Shown: positions 1 to 18,917, numbered from the stretch's first letter. The stretch: 64,000 nucleotides of DNA from Exaiptasia diaphana (GCF_001417965.1 NW_018388036.1:613169-677168); one strand, 5' to 3'. A program made the numbers and translations. Notes: generated by a model from the letters alone, not told the origin.

Positions 1-124
1 ATATTTGGTAATATAGACTTTGGATGGAAAAAATACAGACTGATGGACATTGGAGTATTTCATGATTTGCTTTGCAGCAGTCTTAGTTTGTACTAATTAC
101 CGCATCACTGAAAAAGACCATTAA

Positions 125-342
125 TTAAAGGGACAATGTCAATGGATGACATGCGCAGTAACAGTCTTGCCTTCAAGGTAAATCAATGTTTTGACACACT
201 TTGGAATATTCTAGATCTGTTTACGTTTACAAGTACTTTTTTTGTCATGCGTCGCGCCAACTTGGAGTCGTAACCTTGAAAACACTAGCCTAATGTTTTC
301 AAGTTTACTTGCGCATGTCATCCATTGACAGTGTCCCTTTAA
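125..342. repeat. fold-back (MITE-like) element
   Basis: Two inverted arms of about 37 bases (125-161 and 305-342) match with one mismatch and one extra base. They enclose about 140 bases with no coding potential. The arms begin TTAAAGGGACA and carry the core ATGGATGACATGCGCA. The element ends only 12 bases from an SMC3 splice donor. It is a non-autonomous DNA element by structure. I do not recognise the family. Confidence 0.75.
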
Positions 343-354
343 AGTAGTCTATAC

Positions 355-5475
<5,121 letters not shown>

Positions 5476-7597
5476 TGTTTGTGGTGTGGTTAGACTTTGT
5501 TTAGGGATGCGAAGAATACATAAAATACCATTTAATAAGGCATACTTTTCTTTCAGCCGAACTCATGTCATGGAGGCCTTTGATGTTTTTGGCGGGAGAG
5601 ATTCCCTTTCCATTTGATTGGTCAAAATTTCACGCTCGCCCCAGTCTACTGATCATCAAAACAGGCGACAGTTAGCTTTCCAGCTTTCTGGACTGAACTG
5701 TGATGTGTAGTATTTTGTTCGGTTATTTATCAATTTTTTGCACAGATGATCAATTCAATTTACCCTCAGATCGACTTTTGAGTCTCTAAAGAAAGCTTCT
5801 AACTAAGCAGCGTCAAGGTAAGCGCTACAGTTTTGTAGTAAATGCGCGTTGAGTTTTGTACAAGTTTGCCTTGGCATTGATCAACCTGGATCACTCAGTG
5901 TTGATACGTAGACGTGTTTTTTCATTATTTATAATGAAGGTACGATCTTGAATCCTAATCCAGTATCGTTAAAGCTATTAATGCAGAGAGTTTGAAGAGA
6001 TATAGTTTTATCTTGGGCTTTGTTCATCTAATGATGGGTTGATTGATATGAAAGGTTGTAGTACGCTGATGGACCGAACAAAGAAATGCCCCCGTACCCG
6101 CAAAAACTCTCGTGTTCACTTCAACATACTGCGAAGTTTCATTTTACTACAGTCTTCTCAGTGGCAATTTTGAATCAGCACAGTGTCATTGACGCCTACA
6201 CTTTCATTTGGTTGAGTTTGAATGGTTTTAATGTTGTTATTTAAGGGGATTTGTAAGTGGAATTTTAGGCGGTCGAATTGTAAATAGAAATCTACGAATT
6301 AATACCAGAGATCAAGTCTGCCGTGATCCCAGTCCAATACCAGCGCTTGGTATGTCTCTGAATTTGTATTCCACGCTATTTGAACTTCATTTCATTGTCA
6401 GTGCTTCAAACAAGAACCCACAACTCGTTTTCCGTTTGAAAATTGCATTAAGCTTATCTTTCCTCTTATAATTCGGAAAATATTATTTCAATTCAATTTC
6501 AACCTGTAAGAGGTTGTTTGTGAATTTGATATGGCCGTAAGGCTTAAGTTTACATCTAATTTATGAACAAGCTTATTTGCTCAATTTGTAAAATTCATAT
6601 TAGATTCCAGAGGCAAAAACCTTTATTTTTTTCAACCCACTGCATATTCAATATTTCCCAAATTTCCCAAATATGTTTAATTGAAATTACTACTAATGAA
6701 TTTTAAGAGTATTTCGTGATTGTTATTGGCTGCCTTTCGACAGAATAATCTTTTACCAAGGGGTCACCTGGGGCTAACATCTAATGGAGCTTTTCAGTTA
6801 ATAACTAAAGATCACATGATCACATTATATGACAGAATGGAAGTGAAATTCATTTTGCACTAGCAAGTCACATCTACGATATTCCTCAAGGTTGATTTTT
6901 TTATCTTTGTAAACTGGTAAAAAACAGAAAATGAAGTCTTTTACAGTTCATATGCTTGTCCTTTTCATTGAAAAATAAACATTCAACATGTGAACTTATG
7001 ATATTGTTTCGGGAGCACATCCAGGACTTATTCAAATTGTCATATAATGTCTTGATATTTGTTGGATTTGAGTTTCTAAACTTCATTTTAGAGGATGTTT
7101 TCTGTGCGTCGAAGGAGGGATAACAGTTATTTGACAGAAAATGATGCCATATAATGTTTATCTGACAACTTAGTAATCAGTTTTTGATGGAAATGAATCA
7201 AAGAAGCAAGAAAACAAAATTTTCCAGTAACTTGTCTAAACAAATTGCTCAAGTTTCATAATATCAACTTTTCCAATTATAGACTTTCAAAGGGGTTCAC
7301 ACAGTGCTCTATAAAAATGCACCTGCATCATATGTCAAGTGTATACTATAGGGTTCTCAGTAAAAGCCGTCAGCCGGCAAAAATCGCCAGTTATAGCTTA
7401 GTTAATCACCGGCTACTTACGAATTTATTGCAAATTATTTGGCTGTTCCTATCTTGACGTCTACTTTTATACTGAGAATCCTGGACTAGCTTCTTCATAA
7501 TGGCACAGTGCTAACCGACAAAAATAAATAATCCCATTTCACAAATGCATATTCAAATATTAATCCTCAATTTGATATTTAGTATCAATGTATATCA
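5476..7597. promoter_or_regulatory. head-to-head region between SMC3 and the ALMS-like gene
   Basis: The two start codons face away from each other 2.1 kb apart, so the promoters probably share this region. A CCAAT-type motif (TTGATTGGTC) is at about 5615. A good donor (GTCAAG then GTAAGC) at 5817/5818 followed by an acceptor (GATATTTAG) ending at 7582 suggests a non-coding first exon of the ALMS-like gene ending at 5817, with an intron of about 1.8 kb. I see no other gene, and no TATA box that stands out. The split of core promoters is inferred. Confidence 0.5.
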
Positions 7598-10500
7598 ATG
7601 GCTTCGCCGGCAGCTGTCCAGCCTGAAGCAACTCATCTTTCACCAGATTCTGTGGCACAAGAAATAGCTCAGGTATGTTTAATAATGTTTCATAATGCTG
7701 CAGTGCTAATTAAATATGCTAACATACCTGTACCTCATGCGTAGAATTAAAATGTGACCAGAAAGTACATGTAAACCAAAAAATAACTAATCCTAGTGAA
7801 GTAGTCTATTTCCGACCCATTTACTGTGTTCTAATATTCAAAAAATGCAGAAAATACTATATTCTACATTATATTTTTTGTAAAACCTGTAAGCTTTATA
7901 GGCTTTGAAGGAAGCTCAGTGGAATACTTCAAATGAATTTAGATATACTAATTCTAGAATCAGTTGTCAGAATTTTATTGTTAAAGGCCGCATGAAAATA
8001 GGGCTAAGGCTAGTTGTTCCATGGTAGCCCATATAAAGTGGCATGTTTGGCATTAATATACAGGAAGCCCCATGGGCTGGCAGGGTCTTGTTGTATCCTG
8101 AGCTTAATATTTGAGGCGTGAATAAAGATTTATGCTTCTCTCCACTGATATTTAGACTTGCTAGTGGCAAATTACTGTATTTTTTATAAATTAAAGTTAA
8201 AGTTCCTACATGTACTCTCGGGGTACTAGCAAGTGTACTTTTAGTCAGTCTATATTTTTAATGAAAATAATTTATTGGATTTATTAGTATGCTTGTCAGC
8301 CTTGCTTTCTCGAAACCTAGTGGCACTCTCACCCTCATTAGTAAAGTGGACAATTCACCCTATTTTTGTTGTTGTTGTTGTTTGTTTTTGATTTTACAAA
8401 ATCCTTGTTGTGAGTAAACAAAGTAAAATTATCATAGGAATTCAATCCTCCTACTGTGTGATCTCAATGCATGGGTGATTTTGAATTCCTTGTGATTATA
8501 AGGGCCTTACACCTATGAGAATCTAGGAGAGAGGGGCTGGTGTTGTTGAGAATTATATATTGTAAGCCCTTTGTTTTAAGAACCATCAGGTCAACCATCA
8601 TTATTAATATGCCTTTTGTTTATGTTTGAATATAAAAATAGTTCCATTGTCATATAATCAAAAACTTGCTCTTCACCCTTTATTTATGTCTCTATTAAAT
8701 TGAGATATTATAAGATTCAATCTTGAAACAGACAGTTAGAAACGGATTCACGAATGGATATTTAAAAAGCACCTCATTTTCCATGAGAAATCTAAAATAA
8801 ATTGAAATGCTTTTATTGCTGTTGAGCATGGCCCTTTAATTGATTGCTTTAATAATATGGCTGCCATATTTTTGCAGGAAGCAAAATACTTGTAAATTAA
8901 AATGATTTTTACATATTTTGTTTGACACAGTGTTACATGATATAATACTGTACAATATGAAGTTCATATTGATTGATTTGATCTGTGTCACCTGAATCTA
9001 TGTTTGACATGTACATTTTAAATTATTTGTACAGTGAAGTAACAGCACCCCATACAACATGTGTTTACACTCAAATGTGTATTTGTTTACAGCTGTTTGT
9101 TTTGTATAGAAAAAGCTTTAATGTAGATTCTAAAATTAATGTAAATAATATTTGTTCCTCGTGGCAAAAACTTACAGTTCTACAAAGCTCCAATAACAAT
9201 GTTAAAATACACTACAAATTTGATATTTTCACTTGATTATTAATATTAATATGATTCATCTACATGGAAACACTTCTCTTTGTTATAAATTTGACAACAA
9301 AAGCAAAATAATGTAAATTTTTCCAGTGTCAAAAAGATATAATCTTTAAATTTGTGAATAGATTGTACTTTAAATTCTCATATCAGTTATTTAATGAATT
9401 TTTATTTGATATTTCCAAGAAGCTTTTTTGGATTTAAGCAAGTTTTGTGGTCTCTTCTGGGAAAATTTCTTAAAAATAAATTAAAATAGCTTTAGAATTT
9501 CCAATTACATGTCACCTTATTTTTTGTATGAAGATTTAAGGGAATAGTATAATGATTTTTTTTAATAGGATTACACAAATCAATGGCATCTTCTTGAGCA
9601 ACTGAAGTCAAGTGTAGCTGTTGTAGATCCACTTCAAGAGACAAACAATCACCAAACCATTATCCCGTCTCCACAAAGCAGCATTAACAATGGAACAGCT
9701 GACAGTAGACAAGAAGAAACCAAGGTATACTTTACTTAAATATAATAAACACAATTTGTATTATATATTGACTCTGTAAGTCAATGTTGTATATACCCAA
9801 TTGCAAAATATTGTCACAAAAAAACATCATTTTGTGCTTTTAATAAATAGGAATGTGTACATTAAAAAATACAAAAAAAAATTGACGTGAGTTATCCTCT
9901 TTTGTCTTTTTAATAACTTCCTTTTCACTGAATATTTCTATTTTTTGTGACAACATTTAAATGTATTGAAATAATCGATTCCTTAAAATTGAAATAAAAT
10001 ATTGAGTATAAAAGAAATTTTTACTATAACTGCAGATACGAAACTGCATACTTCATGAAGTATGAGTTGTATTAATTACTAAATTGTTCTTTATCAGTGT
10101 TGCAGCAGTTTATCAATTATAAGTACTTTGAAATATTCAATAATTCCATACAATCATAAATAGCAACAACACTTTAATTGCAAAAAAAGAATTCTTTAAA
10201 AAAACCCGTAAATTTTCCAATCCAAGTATTTATAATTTATACAATTTTAATGCATTCATTTTCTAAAATGTGAAAAAAAAATTGTCACTTATTCATGAAG
10301 AATTTCATGCAATTGGCTAAAGAGGTATAGATAAGGTTGACCACTATATTATGTTTTAAAGGCTAAACGGAAATAAAAGTGTTCCCTTCTCACTATATGG
10401 ACACCTACATTATCATAATTATGAGGTTTCTATGCTTTTATAACCTAAAAATCAAGAATCTTTCAGGAAAATGCCTTGACAGTTTGTTTGTTGTAACAAT

Positions 10501-13500
10501 ACTGACCTCTGTAGGAAAAACCTCACAAATGCACTCAATTGTAAGACTATAGTCTATCTGCAATGAGTAACCACAAGCAAAACAAAAGCTGTAAAAGAAG
10601 TAAACTAAGTTGTCATTGAATTTTGTTTAATGTTTATTTTGAAGGCTGATGACAAAGACTGGTATTTGCTTCCTGATGCTGGTTCCAGTGGCCATTCTTC
10701 TGAGACTGAAGGTGATTCAGCTCTAGAAATCAGTGATCTGAGGAACAATGCAGATATTTCTTACAATAGTAATAGGAGTTCATCATCGAAGAGCAATTCA
10801 CAAAACAAGGAGCATCTAAATAAGGTGAGCCAAACTTACTTCATGACTGCAATAGATTTCTAAGGAGATGATGTCACAAAACAAATACTTTGCAATTTTT
10901 AAACTTGCCTTCGATATCTTGAATCTAGAAAGTATATTTTCAGTGCATTCCTACCAACTTTCAGTACCCTATTTTCATTTATAACAGCGATATTAATATT
11001 CGTTATGATTAAATGACTCTTGAAATTTGCTATCATGCATCAGTCTAAACGTTCTTATCGTCAAAATGAAGTTGTTCACCATTTTGTTTCCCAGGATTCT
11101 CTTTACCAGGAACAATGGCACGTTCTTGAAGAGCTAAAAGCCAGCGTGAAAGCAATGCAATGGGGCTCAGACTCTTCTCTTGATGTCTCTCGCAAAGAAG
11201 AATCACAGACAAGACCATGTTCAAAGAATGGTGACTTTGTAGAACCACACAAACGAACACCTGCAGGAAGTGTAAACTTGACAAGTGGTTCTATAGGTAG
11301 TAGTTCAAGCGGTACAGGCAGTGGTGCTAGAGATGCGGTGCATCCTCGAATCCCACAGGGTGAGTAAAATACCACTAGTCTCCTTCGCAGCCTCCCTCTT
11401 TTGTCGGGCTTCCTTCCCTCCAAAAGATGGACAGGAAGCCGACCAAACGGGAGGCTGCGAAGGAGACTTCATAACCACGTAATCTCGTAAATAACATGCG
11501 GTCATGCGAGCTTCTCAACAAGAACTGCTCCATGTATTACAGTGTTTGTCAATAATTCACTCTATGTTTTGCCTTTATTTCAGCAAACGCCTCACATGCC
11601 GAACAACATTTTGATGTGCAACTGTACAGTGGAACGTCCATAGCAAGTGAACAACCAGAAAGTAAAAACACTTCATCTGACCTGAGCCTGGAGAGTGAAA
11701 ACCTCGTGTTTGCTGAACTGCCTAACAGACCTGCAACAATTGGTAACTATGGAGCTAGCGATGGGTCTACGTACCCCTTCAATACAGTCCCCTTGCCACA
11801 GCAGCAGAACTTCAATATTAGCATGGGAGCTCCTCAACAAGGTGTTTCTAGTCCGTTTAATCCAAATGTTAGTCCACTGGTTGGTTCACCACTGTTTTTT
11901 GTTCCTGAATACTCCAGCGATGGTGTAATATCTAAGGCGCCCATGTCAGCTAGGGAAAGGCTTCAGCCTGATGGCCGTGATGGACCAGATCTTATGTCAG
12001 TGCCTACAGCGGTGCAGACTGTTCCTGGACTTGTCAGCTACCCTCTAAGTGGAGGATCTTCTCAGAACTCGTCGGGGACTGCATCTCAAGCTTTATCTAG
12101 CAGTAGTGATTTAACAGCACCCAATGATTTGGGGAATGTAGTACCTGTAGGTCCTGACATAAATCAGATTATAAACACAACTAATATAAATATGGGAACT
12201 ATTAGTGATGACAATGCAATAATTGGTCTTGATTCACAAGATCCATTGAATTCACATTTCAATTACGGTGGTTCAAACACGAGTTTACAAAATGTTAAAG
12301 AGGCTCAGTTATCTTTGTCACCGCCATGGCAACCTAATGGAAGTTCTTCTGAAGCCACTGCAGCGCCTTTGCAGGATGATGGCACTAACTCAAAGGATAC
12401 AATTCGGTTGTCCTCAGGAGGTCAGTCGTTTACACCCGTAACCGAAGGAAGTTATAGCGATAGCAAGCGATCTAGTGTGACGCATGAAGAGCTTCGTGAA
12501 GCCGTGTTACAACGGATCGAGGCTCATACTCAAATTCCTGGTCTTAGTAGAGAAACTAGTGATTTTACGACAAAACTAGATCAAGAGTATTTTGCTGGAA
12601 GGGAAAAGGACTTCCAAACTTCACAGGCTTCCCTTCCACAGTCTTATCAAGATTCCTCTTCAAGAGAGGGAACTCCTAAAGAACTCTCAGAACACTCATC
12701 AAATGTATCACGTGATAGCTCTGCTTATGTCAGACAACTCGAAAACACTCGCGGGACAACTCGAGAGCATTTCGTGGCTTTTGAACAAAATGTAAATACA
12801 TCTGCTAATATGGATCATAATATAAAGCATTCATTATCCAACAGTTATCCCTCTCAGCAGCATAAATCGGCAAGCGCAGTATATTCACAACTATTAGACC
12901 ACTCAGAGCCAAGTGTATATTCGGCTGGACAGTATAAGGCACACCTGAATGCCGGTACTCTTTTCCCTAAGTCCATATCTAATGAGGAAATGAAGCCTTC
13001 TATGGTAGATGCCTTCAAGAAAAGTGTTATCTCTAACAGCGAATACGAGCAAAGCCCCGTATCTAAACTACTAGGGCCAAACTTTAAAGCAACGCAAGAT
13101 TACCTTAATAAATTAAAAACCGATAGACTTAATGATACAAGTGTAGATACTTCTTCATCGTCTGTTCAGAATGACCAGGACCGTAAAATCGCCGAGCTTC
13201 GACAGCCTGGGAGTTTTTCACAGGGTTCTTCTTTGTTGGACGAAACTGGTTTTAGACCGCGCAAAGAAGCATGGTCTGACCACGAAAGAAGCAACCAATC
13301 ACAAACTTACAATTTCATAGGAAGCGAGAAACCTACCATGGAACAAGAACTTCCCAAATATTCATTTCGCCCCCAGGCAAATGTTTCAATGAATGGAGAC
13401 ACTTCTATTCCAGTTTCATCGACATATTCTTACTTGAACTCAGTTGATCAATATGGGATAAATTCTCTAGGAAGTTTAACTGAACATGATAGTGGGAGGA

Positions 13501-16500
13501 GTGTACAGTCCATTGGGCAGTATTCTAAACCATTCGGTGAGAGTGTGGCCGTGAACCGGACAAGCCGTTCTCCTTTGACTGGTAATGAATCAAAAGACAC
13601 AGAAGGTTACAAAGGCAGCGAGTTATTTATGAAAAACGTAGACACCTATTATAAAGCTCCAATTAGTGCAACATCTGGAACACTTAAGCTTACAGATCGC
13701 TATCACGAAAGTGGATCCTTTACAAAAACGACAGTGGCACCGCCAACTGAGACCAGTGTAATTTCTGATGGAGGTTACGACTCTTTCCAGAGGGCAAAAG
13801 GACTCACGTCAGGAGAAAAAGGAGTCCCAACCAACCTGACAAAATCTTCTACATACGAGACCCCTTTGACAAGTTTTCGCGATAAAAAGACTTGGGGAGG
13901 AGAAGCAAGGAACTTGAGGTACTCTGCTGGGTCAAGTGCTGTCATGTCACAGGACGATGCTGAGGATACAGATGACTTGTTGAGCTACGAGGCGGCACTA
14001 GAAGGAGACATAAAATATTTCAAAAATCGTCGAGAAAATTCACAAAATTATCACTCAAGTAGCATTAATAGCAAAACCGAAGGTCTTACCCCAAGCCATT
14101 TGAGTGGAGATATCTCAGCCATAAATGGAAGCATAGACCGTGATCCACATCGGAGGATTCCCACAAGTACTGGATTTACAAAAAGTGATGAGCAAACGAA
14201 AATATATCACTTGTCACTTGGGGCAGGTGAGGTTCGTCCTGTCGAAGCCTTCAGGGAAACCATAGGTACCCTAGAGGGGGACGAAAGTGATGGAGCACTG
14301 TCGTCCGATGCGCTCGAAGATGAAGATCAGAATGAAGATGGCTACGTTAGTGATAGAAACACAACTCCTGCTACCGAGTCTTCATCGTCCAGCCTATACC
14401 AACCGTACCTTCCTATAGCACTTCGTCAGCCACCCTCAGCAGAACGCGAATCAGAACTCACTGGAAATTCTTCCTCTACTTTTGGAGTTTACGACATAAG
14501 GCATTCTTCTGGGCCAGGTAGTACCAACAGGAGAAGAAAAGCAATGGGACTCTCACCTATACCAGGAAGAGTGCCTAAACCATCGAATGGCATTGTGTAC
14601 GTATCGGGAGACTCCTCACCGCTAAGCATGCCAGAGGGAGCAAGTGCAGACGAAAAATCCAAAAATGGTAGAAATTCTGTAGACGACACTTCAAAAGATA
14701 CCAGCAAGGCCAGTTTGGGAACTTCATCAACGCTTCATAACAGCGAACGAAGTCGGACGAGCTCGCGAAGCAGTCGAAGTAAAAGTCATTTAGAGGAAGA
14801 ACGACCAAGGAGCTCGTCCAAAGAAGGGAGCTATCGAACTCGAAGTAGAGGGAGTAGTTTTGAAGAGGCTAAAATGATTGACGATTATATTGGTGGTCGT
14901 AAGGCGATACCTCAAGGCAAGCAAGCAAAACAGAAGAGTTCGAGATCAAGAAATATCTCTAATTCAGATGATAGCCATTCTTCAAGGGAACTTCACTCTA
15001 AGAGCGCAGACCTTAATCAAATGTGGGAACGATTCCAAGAAAGCCTCAGGTCGAGCCCGTGTTCTAAAAATGAGGACAGCGTATCTTCCCATCTGAGCAG
15101 GCTCTCTGCTCTACTTTCCAAACCGATCGATATTATCACGACAAGTTCCGAAAATGAAACGGAGCACTTTCGTAAACCACGATCACACTCGTATGCAAGC
15201 TCATCGAGCGATTTGTCAACAGAATCCGATCAGCCGTATAACCCGCAAACTTACTCTCTAACAAGGCAAATACAACTTAGAAAATTACTCGAGACTGTCA
15301 ACATAGCAGATGTGCCAACTTTTCCTCGTCTTAGACACCGGGATACCACGACCACTAGTAGTACACTGAGTGATACCTCTGCTTCTGAAATTCCTGAAGT
15401 TCATACTAGTTTTCCACGCGCGAACAGAGCCTCGAGAAAGGTTTCCAAAACACCCGCCCTTGAGCCTTTCGTCCAGACAAAACCACGGTCAGCAGACATT
15501 ATCAGTAAACCAAAGTGTATATGCGCAATAAAGTCATCGGATTCTGAACCCAAGGCTCTTCAAGACCTTGCCGAGAGAAGAAAACACGCCTTTGTTGAAA
15601 AGAAGGGACACCTTCCCCAGACGCATGAAGTGGGCATTAATTTTCCGACACCTAAGGCTGTCCAAGAAAAGAAACAGGGCAGAACTAAGAAAGTTTATGT
15701 TGATGTTGGAGTGCAAACGAAAAGAGACAGTGACGATGATAGTTTTATTCATAAAAGGAAGGACAATTCGAAAATTGCTGCTAAGGAACAATCTTTGGAA
15801 AATAACATAGAGAAGTTTGCTCCCAGACGGAAAGAACGCCATCTTGCGAGCCAAAATTCGCCACGAAAACCACCACAACGATTAAGTCCATCGAGAAATA
15901 AAGAACGCCATATTGCAAGCCAGAATCATTCGCACGATTCAACTCGTTTAAGTGATGACAATTTGGTGGATGAGTCACGTGAGCAAAGAAGTCTTTCAAG
16001 AAAAGACATGTCTAAAGGTAAACATAAGGAGCGAAATCCACTTTCACCCGACCCCAACCATAAACCTCATCGCTCGGTTCTGGACACAAGTGGTCCCACT
16101 TGGTTTTATCCTGTGACAAATCGCCACTACAGCAGGCCATCTCCTCATCCAGCCGTCGGACCATCAAAGCTACGATACGATGAGCAAACAGTCAACACAT
16201 TTAGTCCTCCAGCAGCTCCACCTTCGGCGTCCATGCAGAAACTATCTTTGCAGGATGCGTTCTTCTTTGCCAAACCCGATTTCGTAAAGCGATCTCGAGC
16301 GCGCCTTTCGAGAATTGAGCGTAATAAGAATTTTCGTGAAAATGGCGAGAGTATAGCAACGGGCGAGGATCGTGTGTCGAAAATGGAAATACCTCCAAAT
16401 AAACCAGCGTCAAACAAACCTCAGCAGGACCCAAGAACAGGTGAGTCTTCAAAGTAAACGTATTGTTCTTTCTCTGTCTTTCTTCATCGTATTATTGTTA

Positions 16501-17729
16501 CCGTGCGTTCTTTCCCACTCTTGCTCTTACTCTTGCACAATTCCAATATGTAATTATGAATTTAATTATATTCTTTAAAGAAAAGCTCCATCGTCCAAAA
16601 CCAAGACTATTGAGCAAGAAAGAAATGAAAACACTGAATCTGAAGTAAGTACGACAAAGAAACACAAACAGACACTTGTTCTGATAAGCAACTCGAGCAA
16701 CTTATGCTAGTCATCAGATTCAGATTTATTTATACCGCCATATTGACTTTCTACATCTTCTTCCAGACTTTACAACAACTTGCCTGAAGTCAAAGCAAAG
16801 AAGGCAGATAACCGTCGAGCGAACTTCTACAGAAGTAACAGGCTGAGAGCCAAGCTCTTCGATAAGGTATAATGTTGCATTATCACCGTCTTGATTCGCA
16901 ATATTACACTAATGCATCCAATAGAATCAGCTAACATAGAATAAGCAATTATTGTGAAATGCGTCATAGGTACTTGTAAATGAGGTGTTACTATCTTTGT
17001 TTTTCCACCTATTTAACAATTAGACCACGAGGTCGAGTGGACTACGAGCTAATAGCCCATGAGGCCGAGTCCGCGAGGCCGAATGGGCTATTAGCTCGTA
17101 GTCCACGAGGCCGAGAGGTCTAATTGTTTTAGTATAAACATACTAATCGGTCAAATAATGAAAACAAATTGAAAAATCCTTAAAATAATTTACAATTTAC
17201 AATTTATTTATTTTGATTTTCCCGCGAGTGGTCTATCACAAATTAGACCATTAGTAGAATAGCCAATCACAGCGCAGTATGAGTGATAGACCATTAGTAT
17301 GTTTATACTAAAATGATTTAAATCATCACGTCTTCTCGATTAAAGATGTTATAGTGTAGGCACCCGTCTCGCGTCACGTCCCTCTGTACAAAGAGGACTT
17401 AACAGCATTTCTTAGGAAGCAAACACTCAGATCGCATGATTACGTCACACCAAATGGATTATGATCGGCAGAAGGGATCAGAGTGACTGCATATCAAATA
17501 CAATGTAGATGAGCTATCATAACTCGATACACTAAACTGTTCTACTTTCGGAAAAAAATATTAATAGGTCCAAATTTCGAGTCTTTCTGTGCATCTACCT
17601 ACAATGTAAACATACTGTGACGTCATTATGATATAGGGCAATTGGTTCTTCTGTTGGAAGCCCTTTATTAATTTTTGTATTTATTTTCAGCGAGTCCGGG
17701 AGAACCTAAAGAAAAGATACGCAGCTTGA
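7598..17729 (+). CDS. ALMS1: ALMS-motif centrosomal/ciliary protein (ALMS1-like), 1911 aa
   Basis: ALMS-motif proteins (ALMS1, CEP295, C10orf90) act at centrosomes and basal bodies. The exons are 7598-7672, 9569-9724, 10645-10824, 11095-11359, 11584-16440, 16581-16644, 16767-16866 and 17691-17729. Their phases close exactly on TGA. The ALMS motif is at about residues 1780-1911: SLQDAFFFAKPDFVKRS, then LYNNLPEVKAKK, NRLRAKLF and a basic end. This matches the pattern I recall from human ALMS1 (LPEVKKKK, NRLRAEVF). The rest is Ser/Thr-rich, low-complexity and largely without predicted fold. One 4.86 kb exon encodes about 1,620 residues, recalling the giant exon of ALMS1, but I see none of the vertebrate 47-residue repeats. 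A motif is repeated near the N-terminus: QWHLLEQLKSSV (30-41) and QWHVLEELKASV (144-155). A CEP295-type identity is not excluded. The start ATG is the first in the exon and stays open through all later exons. Confidence 0.85.
11377..11469. repeat. short fold-back element (AGTCTCCTTCGCAG family) in the ALMS-like gene
   Basis: Inverted arms TAGTCTCCTTCGCAGCCTCC and its complement (arms 11377-11396 and 11448-11468) enclose about 50 bases. A diverged relative is at 34202-34294, sharing both the ends and the internal CAGGAAGCC. A third element with similar ends is at 18849-18917. It lies just after the donor at 11360. Confidence 0.75.
17015..17129. repeat. GC-rich hairpin abutting MITE family 2
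   Basis: Arms running inward from AACAATTAGACC and outward to GGTCTAATTGTTT enclose repeated blocks of GTCCACGAGGCCGAG. Half of the same hairpin flanks the second family-2 copy at 26645-26700, so hairpin and MITE probably move or amplify together. It lies in the last intron of the ALMS-like gene. Confidence 0.7.
17128..17313. repeat. MITE family 2, copy 1
   Basis: The element is 186 bases with terminal inverted repeats TTTAGTATAAACATACTAAT and its complement. Inside is a CCAAT-type site (AGCCAATCACAGCGCAGTA) and AT-rich DNA. It is homologous in opposite orientation to 26464-26644. It has no coding capacity. Confidence 0.8.
17466..17650. repeat. dispersed repeat fragment shared with 35010-35225
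   Basis: Two stretches recur in the PLPP5 intron at 35010-35225: AATAGGTCCAAATTT with a following TGACGTCATTATGA-type block, and ATCAGAGTGACTGCATATCA, present there in the opposite orientation. The mixed orientation suggests a rearranged or fold-back element. Boundaries are approximate. Confidence 0.5.
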
Positions 17730-18848
17730 TATTGTTAAAAAGACAGGAAAACAGCATTCAAGCCATTTAATGCCCTCAGATGAAATAAAAAGTTGGTGAT
17801 TTGGATAATGTTGTTCCATATGTTAAACTTTGCAGGAATGATTTCTAAATTGACTTGTTATCTTACAATTACTCAACATGATAACATGCGGCTGTTTTTT
17901 AAAATGCTTATGTCTCTGTCTGACATCAACTCAATGGGAATACTAAATGGAGAACGCAAAAGACGTAAGCCTTGAAACGTAAGCATTGCAAATGATTCCC
18001 TTGCTTTTCTCGTTATCTCCGTCTCAGCTCTTCTCAGAGAAGCATCCTATTTATAGTGTAAACTACAATTTTACTTAATTCTACAAACTTGTGTTTGAAT
18101 ATTTGCAATCAATAAGCACCATTCAACATTTTTCAAATTATCTATATACACCATGCCAACCTTATTTTTACTACAATGTCCATCAGGTCTTCAAACTATT
18201 TATCAATATATCTACTTATATAGGAAGTTTGCAGTATAACCATGACCGCCATGTTGGATGAGAGGAACTTTAAAAAGTTCTCCACAGGAAGCCCAAAAAT
18301 TGATTGCGAGACTTGATTTTTTTCTGTCGAGGAATGTATAGGATTTATACTACATCCAACTTGAACGTACTTTGGTGATGTTGCAGAACTCCGTTATACA
18401 CAATAATTTATAAATTCCACTCAGGCGTTTTCTTAACACGGAATTTTATTATAACTAGGACGTAGATTATTTCTATATGATCTTATATCGGGTTTTCACA
18501 GTTCCTTCCATGCATTGTAAAAAAAAATTATGGTCTTTTACTCGGTTTCCTACACTGTGTTCTGTACAAAAATACATTCTTTTCTTTGACTTTTATGAAT
18601 TCCATTGAACATAACAATTTTGTTGTTTTATACTTCTCATGTCTTGCTCAGTTTTCTTTTTTGAAATTCTTTCATACCATCATTCGCTTCTCAAAGCACT
18701 TCCCAGAGAGATTCCCAAGAATTTCCGAGATTCTCAAACGCTTTTATATATAACACATAAATGTCTGAAACCTTGGCTGTTTGTATATTTTTATTTTCGC
18801 ACATTTTGCCTTTCAAGGCCCAACAAAAACATGTGTCAAAGGCTACAC

Positions 18849-18917
18849 TAGCCTCCTTTGCAGACGTTATTAGTATCGGTCATATACGTTCCCTAATAAC
18901 GTCTGCAAAGGAGGCTA
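18849..18917. repeat. short fold-back element
   Basis: Perfect 24-base arms TAGCCTCCTTTGCAGACG... (18849-18872) and their complement (18894-18917) are separated by 21 bases. The ends resemble those of the elements at 11377 and 34202. Confidence 0.75.

Noticed and set aside
11045-11423. Minus-strand open frames of 79 and 106 codons
   Set aside because: They are shadows of the ALMS-like exon and its fold-back intron repeat, with no splice logic.
15534-16452. Minus-strand frames of 72-114 codons inside the giant exon
   Set aside because: They overlap a clear plus-strand coding exon and have no recognisable content.
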